Origin: Schaalia odontolytica
Lineage (GTDB): Bacteria > Actinomycetota > Actinomycetes > Actinomycetales > Actinomycetaceae
NCBI RefSeq assembly: GCF_009730335.1
Contig: NZ_CP046315.1
Coordinates: forward strand, 1,674,001-1,738,000
Direction of reading: 5' to 3'
Length of the DNA stretch: 64,000 bases
Made by a program: the position numbers and the translations under genes. The notes under the pieces are model-generated. The model saw only the letters and a list, made by a program, of their open reading frames with translations. It made no database searches and was not told the DNA's origin. This document shows, piece by piece, positions 12,932 to 20,978 of the stretch. Each line of letters begins with the position of its first letter. The first letter of the stretch is position 1.

Positions 12932-13410
12932 CTCCGCTTCCGAGCCGTTGCGCCGCTCAGCGACGCGACGAACGGAATCGAAGCCGCAGCGGCAATACGA
13001 GCACGCAGGTTCTCGCACTCGGCCCGAGCGGCCTCGAGGCGCGCGGCCAGACCGCGGTCGTAGCGCCCGGCCACGAGGAGTGGAAGAAAGGCGCGCTCGA
13101 CCTCCAGGTGGCGCTTCTCGAGCGCATCCCATTCCTGGATGGCCTTGCCAACATTCTCACGGGCGAGGCCGCGCAGCATCCACCCGCGCACCCAGAGGCC
13201 AACGCCCGCGAGCGTCGCCACCCACACGTACCAGGTGGGCCACAGGACAGTATGAGTCGCATCGACGGACACGGCGATGCCGAGCCACACGGGGGCCACC
13301 ACAATGAGGGTCAGCCCCGCCAGGAGTCGCGCACAGCCACGCACACTGCGCATAACCGAACGAGGATGCTGGGGTACATGACTCATCGTTTCCGTTGCCT
13401 GTGACGTCAT
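12928..13410 (-). CDS. TPM-associated coiled-coil paralog 1, N-terminal frame
   Basis: This 160-residue frame has two membrane helices (LLAGLTLIVVAPVWLGIAV and WYVWVATLAGVGLWVRG) followed by a charged helical region (KRHLEVERAFLPLLVAGRYDRG). It stops early at ASLSGATARKRR. In the paralogs the equivalent segment SLSAGAASEREEL runs on. The segment between the helices is short, so the extracytoplasmic TPM domain of paralog 2 is absent. A GGAGG lies immediately before the ATG at 13410; a second ATG (MSHVPQ) 8 codons on is possible. Confidence 0.6.
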   Translation of the reverse strand: MTSQATETMSHVPQHPRSVMRSVRGCARLLAGLTLIVVAPVWLGIAVSVDATHTVLWPTWYVWVATLAGVGLWVRGWMLRGLARENVGKAIQEWDALEKRHLEVERAFLPLLVAGRYDRGLAARLEAARAECENLRARIAAAASIPFVASLSGATARKRR

Positions 13411-13461
13411 TCCTCCACCCTGGCACGAATAGCCCTCGGTCGCCCGGTATCCGGACGAGGG

Positions 13462-14823
13462 TCAGAAGGACGAGGAGGACCCAGAGCCCGAGAAACCGTC
13501 CGAGGACGAACCGTAGTCCGCTGAACTGGTCGAGGAGCTGGACGGGCCGTAGTCCACGTAGCGGTCGAGATACGTCGGGTACGCCCAGACGGACACGTTG
13601 TTCGCTTGGAAACGACCGGACTTCTCCGCAGCCTTGCCCGTCAGGCGAACACCCGCAGAGTTCGCGGTCAAGCGGATCGTCGAGGCGGGGTTGTGCTCAT
13701 GGAGATCCCCGCTACTCAAGTACGTGCCCTTGTAGAGCACATCGCTGGCACTGACGGTACCGCCGCTGTTCCTCTCCCAGTGCTCGTAGCGCTGACGGCC
13801 CGACGAGGAGGTGTCGGCGACGAGTGCCTGTCCGATGAGTTTGGTGAGGCGCGCCCGGGACTCGTCAGCGATTCGATCCAGCTCATTGAGAGCCTGAACC
13901 GGAGTGATGTCCGCGTACTCCAGACTGACTCCGAGTCCGACGATGATGTCCCGCTGCTCGTTCGTCCAGCGGTTAAAGGCCTCCACCGCATTCCTCACTT
14001 GATGTTTCTTGACGCGGTTGCGCACCTTGACCGAGATGGAATCAGCCGCCGACAGGTCTTCGAAGACCTGTCCCACCTCGTTATCCCACAGGTCGCGCCA
14101 CCCTGGTGCCAGCGCAAAAAAGTCGCGCGCGGCAAAGATCGCATCATCGGCGGCCGACAGCAGCTCGATATCTTCGAGCAGTTCCTCTCGCTCGCTGGCC
14201 GCACCGGCGCTGAGAGATCCGAAGAACCCTGGGGACTTCACAACGGCGACGCGCTCGCTCACCTTCTTGCGCTCCTGGTGAGCGCACCCGTAGCGCGCGG
14301 TCAGCCCCTTGCTGTAGTGCCCCGCATCGACGATAGAGTGGAAAGCACGATCCACCTCCGAGCGACGCCCCTCCATCTCTTTCCACGCCTCGGCAATACG
14401 TTCGGAACTGTCTCGTACCGTCCGGCGCAGGCTATGCCCGCGCAGGAGGATGCCGATGCCCGTAAGCGAGACCAGCCATCCCGTCCAGTGGGGCCAGACG
14501 ACTCTGTTCTTAATGCTGTAGCCTGCCTCGTTCGGAATACATGCGGCCGCCTTCGTGGCGGCCGCGATCATCCCCTGGCTCCAGCGGCCAGCACGGAAGT
14601 CATCCTTCGCGGCGTCCTGGATCTCCTCTTGAACAGACAGCAAGGGGGCAATGTCCTCGCCGAAGTACGTCCCTACCTTGCGGTGGGTGGGCGACGCCGA
14701 CAGGATCAGGTAGCCGTCGGCCCACTTGTACCCATTGGGTGAGATCCACTCCTGGTGCCGCGCCCGCGCGTACTTCAGCGTGGCCTCGTCAAGGTTGTCG
14801 TCCACAAGGTCATCCGTCGACAA
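13462..14823 (-). CDS. TPM-domain coiled-coil protein, paralog 2, main frame
   Basis: This is a 453-codon frame starting with a TTG at 14823. It opens inside a TPM domain (about residues 1-110; YKWADGYLILSASPTHRKVG then AAKDDFRAGRWSQGM). A membrane helix (WTGWLVSLTGIGILLRG), a long charged helical domain, the motif NPASTIRLTANSAGVRL and a serine/glycine-rich tail follow. The true N-terminus (membrane helix plus the first TPM strand) is in another frame at 14775-15125. The frames join if one base is restored in the G3 run at 14839-14841. TPM proteins act in envelope processes in other bacteria; the role here is unknown. Confidence 0.65.
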   Translation of the reverse strand: MSTDDLVDDNLDEATLKYARARHQEWISPNGYKWADGYLILSASPTHRKVGTYFGEDIAPLLSVQEEIQDAAKDDFRAGRWSQGMIAAATKAAACIPNEAGYSIKNRVVWPHWTGWLVSLTGIGILLRGHSLRRTVRDSSERIAEAWKEMEGRRSEVDRAFHSIVDAGHYSKGLTARYGCAHQERKKVSERVAVVKSPGFFGSLSAGAASEREELLEDIELLSAADDAIFAARDFFALAPGWRDLWDNEVGQVFEDLSAADSISVKVRNRVKKHQVRNAVEAFNRWTNEQRDIIVGLGVSLEYADITPVQALNELDRIADESRARLTKLIGQALVADTSSSGRQRYEHWERNSGGTVSASDVLYKGTYLSSGDLHEHNPASTIRLTANSAGVRLTGKAAEKSGRFQANNVSVWAYPTYLDRYVDYGPSSSSTSSADYGSSSDGFSGSGSSSSF

Positions 14824-15125
14824 GATGACGAGGTGGATGGGCGGGTGAACTTGACGTCACCGAGGGCGTCTGTCAGCGGACGACCATCGATCGGATCGAA
14901 GCTTCCCGTCTCGTCGTGCACCTCGACAGAAGGGGCAACAAGGTCGTTTGTCGGCACCGTGGGCCGGGTGTAGTCAACGAGCGCGGATACCAGCCACATG
15001 GGACCAACGATTGCCATGATGACGCCCAGCAGGATCCGTCCCATCCCCAGGGCGGAGCGCTTCACGTCTCGTGCCGTCATGTGGCCGCGTCCCTCGTTAG
15101 CCGATTCGGTGCTCGCAGAAGTCAT
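14775..15125 (-). pseudogene. N-terminal fragment of paralog 2 (frame disrupted)
   Basis: The frame encodes MTSASTESANEGRGHM and a membrane helix (GRILLGVIMAIVGPMWLVSAL). The beginning of a TPM domain follows (VEVHDETGSFDPIDGRPLTD then ALGDVKFTRP). Past 14843 it drifts into a non-homologous Ser/Arg-rich end. The continuation PIHLVILSTDDLVDD is in the adjacent frame. The natural protein would be roughly 550 residues: signal-anchor helix, TPM domain outside, second helix, cytoplasmic coiled coil. Confidence 0.65.
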
Positions 15126-15213
15126 GCATCCACTGTGTCACGGTCAGACCTCATGCGCGCCGGCTGAGCACTCTGACGTCCGCGGAGACGAGAATGAGAT
15201 GTCACCTGATCCC

Positions 15214-16209
15214 TCAGGTCGACACGGAGCCGCCGCCTGCTTCGTCCACATCGTCGCTCAGATATTGATCGAGATACATCGGCAGCAGATAGACGGACGA
15301 GCCGGTGGCCGTCAGGACACCGGTAGCTGGCGCCGGCAGTCCTTCCAGGTCGACGCCCGCGGAGTTTGCGGTCAGTCGAATCGTGGCCGCCGGGTTGTAC
15401 TCGATGTCAGTGTCCGCGTCCTGGCTCCAATAGGCCGCGTCGTACTCCGCGTTCGCCGCGGTGAGCCTGATGCCCACGCTCTTCCATCGCGCGTAGCGGT
15501 GCCGTCCCTGCGCCGAGGCATCGGTTGCGAGAGTTTCCTCGATGAGCTCCGCGGTGCGCGCTCGCGCCTCGTTGGTGATCCGGTCGAGTTCTTCGAGGGC
15601 CTGAGCGGGGGCGATCTGCCCACCCTCAAGGCGTGTCCCAAGTTCGTTCACCGAGTCCTTGTCATCCCCCACGCAGTCCCTGAAAGCCTCAATTTCCATC
15701 AGGATTCGCGGGTCCGTGTTGACACTTTCGAGGGTGTCTGCGACGTCGTCGAGTATGTCCAGGTCTTCGATGATCGGGCCAACCTCCGTCTTCCACACGT
15801 CACGCCAGCCGGGCGCGAAGGCGAAGAAGTCGCGCGCAGCCATGATCGCGGCATCCGCGTCTGCCAGGCGTTCCATCCGCGCAAGGATCTCATCCCCCTC
15901 GCCCGCCGATGCTTCGCTGAGCGACGCGAAGAAACCCGGAGGCCTGTGCTCAGCGATCCGAGCGCCAACCTTGATGCGTTCGGCTCGGGCACACTCGTGG
16001 CGCGCCGTCAATCCGATCGCGTAGTGCCCCACGCCGACGAGCGTGGAAAACACGCGCTCAACCTCTGCCCGCTGGCTCTCCAAGGCCGCCCACTTCTCGG
16101 CGATCTCCGCCATCTTCTGACGCCCGGAGCGCCGCAGACCGGCGCCGCGCCACAGCACTCCGATTCCGCACAGCGCCATGACCCAGCTGGTCCAATTCGG
16201 CCAGCCCAC
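15214..16209 (-). CDS. TPM-associated coiled-coil paralog 3, C-terminal frame
   Basis: This 331-residue frame starts with a GTG at 16209 (GWPNWTSWVMALCGIGVLWRG, the second membrane helix). A helical domain (AALESQRAEVERVFSTLVGV), FAFAPGWRDVWKTEVGPIIE and NPAATIRLTANSAGVDLEG follow. It ends in an acidic, glycine-rich tail. The first membrane helix lies upstream in another frame (16210-16388), separated by what looks like a 10-base insertion at about 16209-16222. Like paralog 1, it lacks the TPM domain. Confidence 0.62.
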   Translation of the reverse strand: MGWPNWTSWVMALCGIGVLWRGAGLRRSGRQKMAEIAEKWAALESQRAEVERVFSTLVGVGHYAIGLTARHECARAERIKVGARIAEHRPPGFFASLSEASAGEGDEILARMERLADADAAIMAARDFFAFAPGWRDVWKTEVGPIIEDLDILDDVADTLESVNTDPRILMEIEAFRDCVGDDKDSVNELGTRLEGGQIAPAQALEELDRITNEARARTAELIEETLATDASAQGRHRYARWKSVGIRLTAANAEYDAAYWSQDADTDIEYNPAATIRLTANSAGVDLEGLPAPATGVLTATGSSVYLLPMYLDQYLSDDVDEAGGGSVST

Positions 16210-16388
16210 AGCCTCCCCATCCCGTGATGGGCCTGGTCATAGATGGCGATGGCCAACTGAAGGGGAGCCACCAGCAAGAGAAATAGACCAAGAACGAGGC
16301 GCAGAAATCCGCGCACAGCACTGCAGGACCTGCGCGATAACTCCCGTGTCGCCTGCGCATTGATCGAACTCGGCGCCATGTTCACCAT
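16210..16388 (-). pseudogene. N-terminal fragment of paralog 3 (frame disrupted)
   Basis: The segment starts MVNMAPSSINAQATRELSRR at the ATG at 16388. It encodes a membrane helix (FLRLVLGLFLLLVAPLQLAI then AIYDQAHHGMG) that aligns without gaps to the first helix of paralog 1. After HHGMG the frame leaves the family. Homology resumes at GWPNWTSW in the next frame. Its frame stays open to 16008, but that part is only the shadow of the C-terminal frame. Confidence 0.6.
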
Positions 16389-16493
16389 GCCCCAAGTCTG
16401 ACACAGCCCATCATCAGTTGTCCGGTACGAGGCGCGTACCGACAAGAAGCGGGGCGAGTGGCTCTCGCCACTCGCCCCGCTCTCACCCGTCGA

Positions 16494-18227
16494 TCACTCG
16501 GAGGGCGTCGTCTTCTGGATGAGCATGAGGAACTCAGCGTTGGACTGGGTTTCCTTGAGCTTGTCGAGGACCAGCTCGAGGCCCTGCTGCTGGTCGAGGG
16601 TGCCCAGAACGCGGCGGAGCCTCCACATGATGCGCAGCTCCTCGGGCTTGAAGAGCAGCTCCTCGCGACGGGTGCCCGACGCGTTGAGATCGATTGCGGG
16701 GAAGATGCGGCGCTCGGCGAGCTGACGCGACAGGCGCAGCTCCATGTTGCCGGTGCCCTTGAACTCCTCGAAGATGACCTCGTCCATCTTCGAACCCGTC
16801 TCCACCAGGGCGGAGGCGATGATCGTCAGCGAGCCACCCTCGGAGATGTTGCGGGCGGCGCCGAAGAACTTCTTGGGCGGGTACAGCGCGGACGCGTCGA
16901 CGCCACCGGAGAGGATGCGGCCCGAGGCGGGCGCAGCCAGGTTGTAGGCGCGCGACAGACGCGTGAGCGAGTCGAGGAGGACGACGACGTCCTGGCCCAG
17001 CTCGACGAGGCGCTTGGCGCGCTCGATCGCGAGCTCGGCGACGGTCGTGTGGTCCGATGCGGGACGGTCGAAGGTGGAGGCGATGACCTCACCCTTGACG
17101 ATCGAGCGCATGTCGGTGACCTCTTCGGGGCGCTCGTCCACCAGGACGACCATGAGGTGCACCTCGGGGTTGTTCAGCTCAATGGCCTTGGCCATCTGCT
17201 GGATAACCATCGTCTTACCGGCCTTGGGCGGGGAGACGATGAGGCCACGCTGGCCCTTGCCGACGGGGGCGACCAGGTCGATGACGCGCGGCGTGTAGGC
17301 CTTGGGAGAGGTCTCCATGCGCAGCTGCTCGGAGGGGTAGACCGGGGTCAGCTTGCCGAACTCGCGGCGCGCCTGTGCCTGCTCGATGGTCATGCCGTTG
17401 ACGGAGTCAACGCGCACGAGGGCGTTGTACTTCTGGCGCTGACGCTCGCCCTCGCGGGGCAGGCGCACGGCACCGGCGACCGCGTCACCGGCGCGCAGGC
17501 CCCAGCGGCGCACGTTGCCGAGCGTCACGTAGACGTCGTTCGGGCCGGGCAGATAGCCGGAGGTACGCACGAAGGCGTGGTTCTCCTGGATGTCGAGGAT
17601 GCCGGCGATCGGCGCGAGGTTGTCCTCGCCGCCGCGCGCGGGGCGGGCTTCACGGTTCTCACGCCCCTCGCCGCGGTTCTCGCGATTCTCACGACCCTCG
17701 CCACGGTTCTCACGGTTCTCGCGGTCGCGACGACCACGGCGGCCGCGCTCACGGCGGGGGCGACGCGCCTCGGTGTCATCGCCGTCGGGTAGCTCGATGT
17801 TCAGGACGGTCTCGACGACGGTCGTGTCGGGCTCGGGAGTGGGCTCGGTGCGCTCGGCGGCCGGCAGGGGCAGGTCGAGGGTGACGTGCGCGGGCTCGAC
17901 GGCGCCCTGGCTCACCGCGCGGCGGCGGCGAGAGCGTCGCGGAGCCTCGGCCGGCGCATCGGAGGCAGAAGCCTGCTCAACCGACTTTTCGGCGGCCGGC
18001 TTCTCAGACTTGTCAGCCTTCTTCTCGGACGAGGCAGCGGCTTCCTTGCGGGGAGCCTTTTCCTGCGGGGTCGAGGCGCCGGCGCCGTTGCTCAGCAGCT
18101 CGATCAGCTGGGACTTACGAAGCTGGGAGATGCCCTTGAGGCCGCGGGAGGCGGCCAGAGCCTTCAGCTCAGGCAGCTTCATCGCCGACAGCGACGCGGT
18201 CGTCTCGGCGGAGGTTTCGTTGCTCAC
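16494..18227 (-). CDS. rho: Transcription termination factor Rho
   Basis: This 577-residue hexameric RNA helicase ends transcripts. The order is: Rho-N SAP-like domain (about 11-48, [20 protein letters not shown]), a long acidic/basic linker, an RG/ENR-rich insert (about 156-198), the RNA-binding cold-shock fold (about 200-280), and the RecA-type ATPase with P-loop SPPKAGKT at 332-339. The start is a GTG at 18227 with AAGGA upstream; the open frame further up is not Rho. The insert is typical of high-GC Actinobacteria but is here built of near-repeats [10 protein letters not shown]. Confidence 0.97.
   Translation of the reverse strand: MSNETSAETTASLSAMKLPELKALAASRGLKGISQLRKSQLIELLSNGAGASTPQEKAPRKEAAASSEKKADKSEKPAAEKSVEQASASDAPAEAPRRSRRRRAVSQGAVEPAHVTLDLPLPAAERTEPTPEPDTTVVETVLNIELPDGDDTEARRPRRERGRRGRRDRENRENRGEGRENRENRGEGRENREARPARGGEDNLAPIAGILDIQENHAFVRTSGYLPGPNDVYVTLGNVRRWGLRAGDAVAGAVRLPREGERQRQKYNALVRVDSVNGMTIEQAQARREFGKLTPVYPSEQLRMETSPKAYTPRVIDLVAPVGKGQRGLIVSPPKAGKTMVIQQMAKAIELNNPEVHLMVVLVDERPEEVTDMRSIVKGEVIASTFDRPASDHTTVAELAIERAKRLVELGQDVVVLLDSLTRLSRAYNLAAPASGRILSGGVDASALYPPKKFFGAARNISEGGSLTIIASALVETGSKMDEVIFEEFKGTGNMELRLSRQLAERRIFPAIDLNASGTRREELLFKPEELRIMWRLRRVLGTLDQQQGLELVLDKLKETQSNAEFLMLIQKTTPSE
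17650..17732. repeat. Short tandem repeat inside rho
   Basis: About two and a half near-identical units of roughly 30 bases, containing GGTTCTC(A/G)CG and (G/C)CCCTCGCC, encode the repeated peptide [10 protein letters not shown] in the Rho linker. The unit length is a multiple of three, so copy-number change would keep the frame. Confidence 0.6.
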
Positions 18228-18356
18228 GAAGTGATCCTTACTGGAATGCGCCCACAGCGGGCGAGGTGATTGCTCAAGCACATGAAAAAGCTTGATCAGG
18301 AAGATGCGCAAAAGAGGCACATCGCGAAGGCCGAAGTCGAACATTCGTCTCGACCT

Positions 18357-18412
18357 GAAAAAAATATAGCAAGACCGCCAGCCCGCTGTCGATCGGACAG
18401 CACGGCTGGCGG
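18357..18412 (-). terminator. Rho-independent terminator after thrB
   Basis: The perfect 9-base arms CCGCCAGCC (18375-18383) and GGCTGGCGG (18404-18412) are followed on the minus strand by TCTTGCTATA and seven T residues (18358-18364). It ends the hom-thrB transcript ahead of the rho leader. Confidence 0.8.
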
Positions 18413-18444
18413 TGCTTGCGCAGAAACTCACAGCGCGTAAACGC

Positions 18445-19404
18445 TCAGAATTCCACCTTCGAGAGGCTTCCGCGGGTGATCTGCGCACCCTGGGGGGCCA
18501 CCCCCATCGGGACGACTCGCCACCCGGCAGCCGCGGCATCCCGGCGGATGTCGGCGCCGACGGACTCCAGGGAGAGGACCGTCGGGCCCGCGCCGGAGAC
18601 GACGGCGGCAAAGCCAGCGCCGCGCAGCCAATCGACGAGGGCGAGGGAGGGTTCCATCGCGGCCCGACGCTGCTCCTGATGCAGGCGATCGCGCGTGGCC
18701 TCCATGAGGAGTGCGTGCAGGTCCGCTCCTCCGCCCGCCTGTGCATTGCCCGAGAGCACGGCGGCCAGCAGAGCGCCGCGAGCAACGTTGAAGCTCGCGT
18801 CGCCGTGGGGCACGGTCGCGGGCAGCGCGGCACGCGCGGCGGCGGTACGCAGCTCGAAGTCGGGGATGAAGGCGACCGGGCTAATGCCCTCGGGTGGAGT
18901 CAGGCGAACGCTGCCAACCTCGGATGTCTCGTCATTCATCCACGACACGGTCGCGCCGCCGAAGACGGCGGGAGCCACGTTGTCAGGGTGCCCCTCCATC
19001 TGCGAGCCAATCGCGAGGATCTCCCGGCGGCCGAGCACGTCGGCGTCACCGATGAGGGCACGCGCCAGCGTCACGCCGGCGACGATCGCGCTCGCAGAGG
19101 AACCCAGGCCTCGGGAATGGGGGATGCGATTCGTGCAGTGCATACGCACGCCAACCTGGGGCGCGCCGACGCGGTCGAGCGCGAGGCGCAGGGCGCGCAC
19201 GACGAGGTTGTCCTCGCCCTGCTCAACGTTTCCGGCTCCCTCGCCCTCAACGACGACCGAGGTCGCCCCCGTCGTCGCGTGGACCGAGACCTCGTCCCAC
19301 AGGTCGAGAGCCAGACCCATGGAGTCGAATCCGGGACCGAGGTTCGCGCTGGTCGCGGGAACCTTCACCGCGACGAAGTCATCACGCAGGCGCACGTCAC
19401 TCAC
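18445..19404 (-). CDS. thrB: Homoserine kinase
   Basis: This GHMP-family kinase of about 319 residues phosphorylates homoserine in threonine synthesis. The motifs are VPATSANLGPGFDSMGLALD near the N-terminus, the ATP loop SRGLGSSASAIVAG, and a C-terminal GAGPTVLSLE. Start choice is uncertain. A GTG at 19404 overlaps the hom stop, a GTG at 19395 has GAGG at 9-base spacing, and a TTG at 19410 is also open. It is coupled to hom. The usual thrC between hom and thrB is missing. Confidence 0.93.
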   Translation of the reverse strand: MSDVRLRDDFVAVKVPATSANLGPGFDSMGLALDLWDEVSVHATTGATSVVVEGEGAGNVEQGEDNLVVRALRLALDRVGAPQVGVRMHCTNRIPHSRGLGSSASAIVAGVTLARALIGDADVLGRREILAIGSQMEGHPDNVAPAVFGGATVSWMNDETSEVGSVRLTPPEGISPVAFIPDFELRTAAARAALPATVPHGDASFNVARGALLAAVLSGNAQAGGGADLHALLMEATRDRLHQEQRRAAMEPSLALVDWLRGAGFAAVVSGAGPTVLSLESVGADIRRDAAAAGWRVVPMGVAPQGAQITRGSLSKVEF

Positions 19405-20704
19405 CCTCAACGCGGATCGTGGAGGTCACCTCGCGCACCGCGTCGGAGACGGACAACGCACGTGCGACGGCGCGCAGGTCGGCCTCGCGGGCGCGGTGGC
19501 TGGTCACGACGATGACGCAGGCGCCGGGCACCTCGTCGTTGCGCTGGTGCACGGACTGGATCGAGACGCCGTGGCGGGCGAAGATTCCGGCAACGTCGGA
19601 CAGGACGCCGAGGCGGTCCTCGACCTTGAGGCGGATCTGGTAGCGCGTGTGCGTCGAGCCGGGATCGAGGATCGGCAGGTGAGCGTAGACCGACTCACGC
19701 GGGGCATGCCCGCCGAAGGCGCGGTGGTGCGCCGCAGCGACGAGGTCGGACAGAACAGCCGAGGCCGTGGGAGCGCCGCCCGCTCCCTGGCCGTAGAACA
19801 TGAGACGACCCGCGGCCTCGCCCTCAACGAGGATCGCGTTGAAAGCGCCGTCGACGGAAGCGAGCGGGTGATCGGAGGGGACCTGGGCGGGGTGGACGCG
19901 CATGGCGACGCCCTCGCGACCGTCCTCGCCGATGCGACGCTCGGCAATAGCCAGGAGCTTGATGGTGTGGCCGACGCGAGCGGCCTCCTCCATGTCTTCC
20001 TTGGTGATGCTGGAGATACCCTCGACGGCGACGTCGTCAATGCCGACGCGCGTGTGGAAGGCCAGGGAGGCCAGGATGGAGCACTTGGCGGCGGCGTCGA
20101 AACCCTCGACGTCGGCGGTGGGGTCGGCCTCGGCGAAACCAAGGTCCTGCGCCTGCTTGAGAGCATCCTCGTAGCTCAGCCCCTTGGTGCTCATCGCGTC
20201 CAGGATGAAGTTCGTCGTGCCGTTGACGATGCCCATGACGGTCGTGATGCGGTCGCCGGCGAGGGACTCGCGCAGGCCGTACACGACGGGGACGGCACCC
20301 GCGACGGCCGCCTCGTAGTAGAGGTCGGCACCGTTGGACGCGGCGGCCTTGTACAGCTCGGGACCGTGGGCGGCCAGGAGCGCCTTGTTGCCGGTGACGA
20401 CCGAGATGCCCTGGTTGAGGGCGCGCAGCACGAGGGTGCGCGCGGGCTCAATACCGCCGATCAGCTCGACGACGAGATCCATGTTGTCGATCGCCTCGGC
20501 CGGGTCGGTCGTCAGCAGCTCGCGGTCGATCGGAGCGTCACGCGGGGCATCCACATTGCGGACGAGGACGCGGCGCACCTCCATCTCCGCGCCCGAGCGA
20601 GCGGCGAAATCCTCGCGGCTCGACTGAAGAATGCGAATGACCTGGCTACCGACGGTTCCGGCTCCAAGAACGCCAACTCCGAGGACAGGACGGGGTGCAG
20701 ACAT
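19397..20704 (-). CDS. hom: Homoserine dehydrogenase
   Basis: This 435-residue enzyme reduces aspartate semialdehyde to homoserine. The NAD(P)-binding motif VGVLGAGTVGSQV is near residue 10. The central catalytic domain includes GIVNGTTNFILD and QDLGFAEADPTADVEG. A C-terminal ACT domain (YQIRLKVEDRLGVLSDVAGI) probably gives threonine feedback control. The ATG at 20704 has AAGGAG upstream. It is divergent from pfl. Confidence 0.96.
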   Translation of the reverse strand: MSAPRPVLGVGVLGAGTVGSQVIRILQSSREDFAARSGAEMEVRRVLVRNVDAPRDAPIDRELLTTDPAEAIDNMDLVVELIGGIEPARTLVLRALNQGISVVTGNKALLAAHGPELYKAAASNGADLYYEAAVAGAVPVVYGLRESLAGDRITTVMGIVNGTTNFILDAMSTKGLSYEDALKQAQDLGFAEADPTADVEGFDAAAKCSILASLAFHTRVGIDDVAVEGISSITKEDMEEAARVGHTIKLLAIAERRIGEDGREGVAMRVHPAQVPSDHPLASVDGAFNAILVEGEAAGRLMFYGQGAGGAPTASAVLSDLVAAAHHRAFGGHAPRESVYAHLPILDPGSTHTRYQIRLKVEDRLGVLSDVAGIFARHGVSIQSVHQRNDEVPGACVIVVTSHRAREADLRAVARALSVSDAVREVTSTIRVEGE

Positions 20705-20793
20705 AGGATTTTTTCTCCTTTGTGGGACGGGCACTGATACCAGTGTAGGCGGTCAAAGCCCCTCCCCTCTCTTAAGGACCTTGGTCCCACAAT

Positions 20794-20822
20794 TTGACCT
20801 ACAGAGACTTTCGGCCCATATC
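20794..20822 (+). promoter_or_regulatory. Candidate promoter for the pfl operon
   Basis: TTGACC (20794-20799) and CATATC (20817-20822) are 17 bases apart, in the 274-base region between hom and pfl. It would give a leader of about 150 bases. A second candidate is TTGTCG at 20859 with GACAAT at 20883. No Fnr- or Rex-type palindrome was recognised. This is inference from consensus only. Confidence 0.35.
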
Positions 20823-20978
20823 CTGAGACACAGAACATAGACTGCCGGTCGATATGGGTTGTCGAGACCCCCCAAACCGTAGGACAATGGGCCTAAGCGT
20901 TGGAATCCGACGCACATGGAGCTTCGCTCCGAACATACCGTCCCCACAACGGGATACGGACATCCGAGAAGAGGAAGA

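Noticed and set aside
17650-17760. Possible CRISPR-like repeat array
   Set aside because: The repeats are directly adjacent without spacers and lie in frame inside rho, encoding [10 protein letters not shown]. No CRISPR array or cas gene was seen in the window.
18695-20737. 680-codon plus-strand frame opposite thrB and hom
   Set aside because: Shadow frame; both minus-strand enzymes are complete and recognisable.
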